Assembly: GCA_023387295.1 (NCBI GenBank)
Contig: JAEWIG010000094.1
Span: forward strand, 1 to 6,114
Length of the DNA: 6,114 bases
DNA from: Bacillota bacterium
GTDB taxonomy: Bacteria; Bacillota; Bacilli; Bacillales; Cytobacillaceae
Direction: 5' to 3'
Every line of letters begins with the position of its first letter. Positions within the stretch are counted from its first letter, which is position 1. Made by a program: the position numbers and the translations under genes. Under the pieces are notes generated by a model. That model searched no databases and was not told the DNA's origin. It was given only the letters and a program-made list of their open reading frames with translations. Shown piece by piece: positions 4,449 through 6,114 of this stretch.

Positions 4449-5657
4449 ATGTCAAAACCAAAAGTAGTTCTTGCCTATTCAGGTGGTTTAGATACGTCAG
4501 TTGCAATTAAATGGTTAGAGGAGCAGGGCTATGCTGTAGTAGCTTGCTGTTTAGATGTTGGAGAAGGGAAAGACTTGAAGTTCATTCAAGAAAAAGCTTT
4601 AACAGTTGGTGCAATCGAGTCATATGTCATCGATGCAAAAGAAGAGTTTGCTAATGAATATGCATTAGTTGCTCTGCAAGCACATGCATTATATGAAGGT
4701 GTATATCCACTCGTTTCCGCGCTTTCCCGTCCACTAATCGCGAAGAAGCTTGTTGAAGTTGCCGAAAAAGAAGGTGCAGTTGCTGTTGCACATGGCTGTA
4801 CAGGAAAAGGAAATGACCAGGTTCGTTTTGAAGTAGCAATTCAGGCATTAAACCCTGAGCTTGAAGTGCTAGCTCCTGTTCGTGAATGGAAATGGTCACG
4901 TGAGGAAGAAATTGAATATGCAAAACAAAAAAATATTCCGATTCCGATTAATTTAGATTCTCCTTTTTCCATTGATCAAAACTTATGGGGACGTAGCAAT
5001 GAATGTGGAATTTTGGAAGATCCATGGGCTGCACCACCAGCAGAAGCATATGAGTTAACAGTTGGTCTAGAATATACACCTGATACAGCAGATATTGTAG
5101 AAATCGATTTTGAAAAAGGGGTACCAGTAAGTATTAATGGGAAGAAATACCCATTATCAGAGTTGATTTTAGAGTTAAATTCGTTAGCTGGAAAACATGG
5201 AGTTGGTCGTATTGACCATGTTGAAAACCGTCTTGTTGGGATTAAATCTCGTGAGGTTTATGAATGTCCAGGAGCGATGACGCTCATTAAAGCTCATAAA
5301 GAACTTGAAGATTTAACATTAGTGAAGGAAGTTGCTCACTTCAAACCTGTAATCGAAAAGAAAATCGCTGAATTAATTTATGAAGGCCTATGGTTCTCAC
5401 CTCTACAAGCAGCTCTTTCAGCTTTCTTGCAGGAAACCCAGAATTATGTAACTGGAACAGTAAGAGTAAAGCTCTTTAAAGGTCACGCCATTATTGAAGG
5501 TAGAAAATCACCATATTCACTATATGATGAGAAGCTAGCAACCTATACTTCTGACGATGAGTTTGATCATCATGCAGCGGTTGGATTTATCAAGCTATGG
5601 GGTCTACCAACAAAGGTACAAAGTATTGTACAAAAAGGCAAGAAGGTGACAAAGTGA
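4449..5657 (+). CDS. argG: Argininosuccinate synthase
   Basis: ArgG joins citrulline and aspartate, using ATP, to make argininosuccinate, the penultimate step of arginine synthesis. The 402-residue protein has the normal length. The N-terminal ATP pyrophosphatase loop is AYSGGLDTS (9-17). HGCTGKGNDQVRFE (115-128) and DQNLWGRSNECG (176-187) form the citrulline and aspartate sites. GRIDHVENRLVGIKSREVY (253-271) and EGLWFSPL (312-319) are family signatures. Translation starts at ATG 4449 behind AGAGGAGG (4434-4441) with a 7-base gap. It is first in an operon with argH, which overlaps its stop. The ARG boxes upstream predict repression by arginine through AhrC/ArgR. No truncation or unusual residue is seen. 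Confidence 0.98.
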   Translation: MSKPKVVLAYSGGLDTSVAIKWLEEQGYAVVACCLDVGEGKDLKFIQEKALTVGAIESYVIDAKEEFANEYALVALQAHALYEGVYPLVSALSRPLIAKKLVEVAEKEGAVAVAHGCTGKGNDQVRFEVAIQALNPELEVLAPVREWKWSREEEIEYAKQKNIPIPINLDSPFSIDQNLWGRSNECGILEDPWAAPPAEAYELTVGLEYTPDTADIVEIDFEKGVPVSINGKKYPLSELILELNSLAGKHGVGRIDHVENRLVGIKSREVYECPGAMTLIKAHKELEDLTLVKEVAHFKPVIEKKIAELIYEGLWFSPLQAALSAFLQETQNYVTGTVRVKLFKGHAIIEGRKSPYSLYDEKLATYTSDDEFDHHAAVGFIKLWGLPTKVQSIVQKGKKVTK

Positions 5658-6114
5658 AAAAGCTATGGGGCGGCAGATTTACAAAATCAGCAGAAGAATG
5701 GGTAGATGAATTCGGCGCCTCCATTTCTTTTGACCAAGAGCTAGTGATGGAGGATATTGAAGGAAGTATCGCCCATGTCACCATGCTTGCTAAATGCGGA
5801 ATTATCTCGGAAACCGAAGCAAACGAAATTATGCAAGGATTGGAACAGCTTAAGGAAAAAGCAGAAAAAGACGAGCTTCCTTTTTCCGTTAAATTGGAGG
5901 ACATCCATTTAAACTTAGAAAGCATTTTAACTGAGCTAGTTGGTCCAGTTGGTGGAAAGCTTCATACGGCGAGAAGTCGTAATGACCAAGTAGCGACAGA
6001 TATGCATTTATACTTGCGTAATCAAGTTAAGATCATCATTAACTTAATTGAGGAAATGCAGGAAGCACTGCTTGAACAGGCTGAAGCAAATATTGAAACG
6101 GTTATGCCTGGTTA
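5654..6114 (+). CDS. argH: Argininosuccinate lyase, N-terminal part (continues past the right edge)
   Basis: ArgH cleaves argininosuccinate to arginine and fumarate, the last step of the pathway. The first 153 codons and two further bases are present, about a third of a usual 460-residue enzyme. Visible signatures are KLWGGRF (3-9), the EDIEGSIAHVTML helix (33-45), LEDIHLNLES (81-90) and the substrate-binding GGKLHTARSRNDQVATD (100-116). The window stops at MPGY, just before the expected Thr-His of the TVMPGYTH motif, so the catalytic His and the serine signature loop are outside. The start is GTG 5654, overlapping the argG stop (GTGA), with AAGGTG at 5643-5648 as a ribosome binding site inside argG. 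That indicates translational coupling in an argGH operon. The reading frame is open to the end. Confidence 0.96.
   Translation, partial: MKKLWGGRFTKSAEEWVDEFGASISFDQELVMEDIEGSIAHVTMLAKCGIISETEANEIMQGLEQLKEKAEKDELPFSVKLEDIHLNLESILTELVGPVGGKLHTARSRNDQVATDMHLYLRNQVKIIINLIEEMQEALLEQAEANIETVMPG

Noticed and set aside
4651..4923. Minus-strand open frame inside argG
   Set aside because: Low-complexity His/Gln/Leu-rich translation that is the antisense of argG codons.
5590..5925. Minus-strand open frame across the argG-argH junction
   Set aside because: Ser/Pro-rich antisense shadow of argG and the conserved start of argH.
1..6114. Search for CRISPR repeats, tRNA or rRNA genes, toxin-antitoxin pairs, phage or defence genes
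   Set aside because: No repeat arrays, no cloverleaf-like sequences and no such proteins are visible; apart from the intron tail the window is conserved chromosomal backbone.

Overview
The window looks like the chromosome of a low-GC Gram-positive bacterium of the Bacillaceae. The reasons are an AT-rich base composition, strong Shine-Dalgarno sequences (GGAGG, AGGGGG, AGAGGAGG), TTG and GTG starts, and the gene order ytxK - ackA - (EcsC family) - moaB - argG - argH. From memory this is the Bacillus subtilis order, with an extra EcsC-family gene between ackA and moaB. I do not assign a species.

Layout. Positions 1-65 are the 3' tail of a group II intron: the 3' half of domain V plus a complete domain VI with a bulged branch-point A. 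Its body and any reverse transcriptase gene lie to the left of the window. The intron ends about 95 bases before ytxK, and a candidate sigma-A promoter for ytxK survives in the sequence after it. Next come ytxK (SAM-dependent methyltransferase), ackA (acetate kinase, TTG start), an EcsC-family gene and moaB (molybdopterin adenylyltransferase family). The EcsC-family gene and moaB overlap by 4 bases (ATGA). A long hairpin spans the ackA stop codon. A bidirectional terminator at 3881-3910 separates moaB from a convergent, unrecognised 104-residue gene on the minus strand. A 216-base divergent intergenic region follows, carrying the control region of argG-argH. argG (argininosuccinate synthase) is complete; argH (argininosuccinate lyase) overlaps it by 4 bases (GTGA) and runs off the right edge.

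How the genes work together. ArgG and ArgH catalyse the last two steps of arginine synthesis. Their control region holds one near-perfect ARG box, one half-matching box next to it, and a third good match about 70 bases upstream, which points to AhrC/ArgR repression. AckA is the ATP-yielding step of acetate overflow. The ytxK/EcsC/moaB genes share transcription direction and spacing with ackA, but no shared pathway is evident.

Most of the window is conserved housekeeping sequence. I see no undescribed multi-gene system. The parts most worth a second look are the intron tail, the three-site ARG operator, the ackA stop-codon hairpin, and the Fur/PerR-like palindrome in front of the orphan minus-strand gene.
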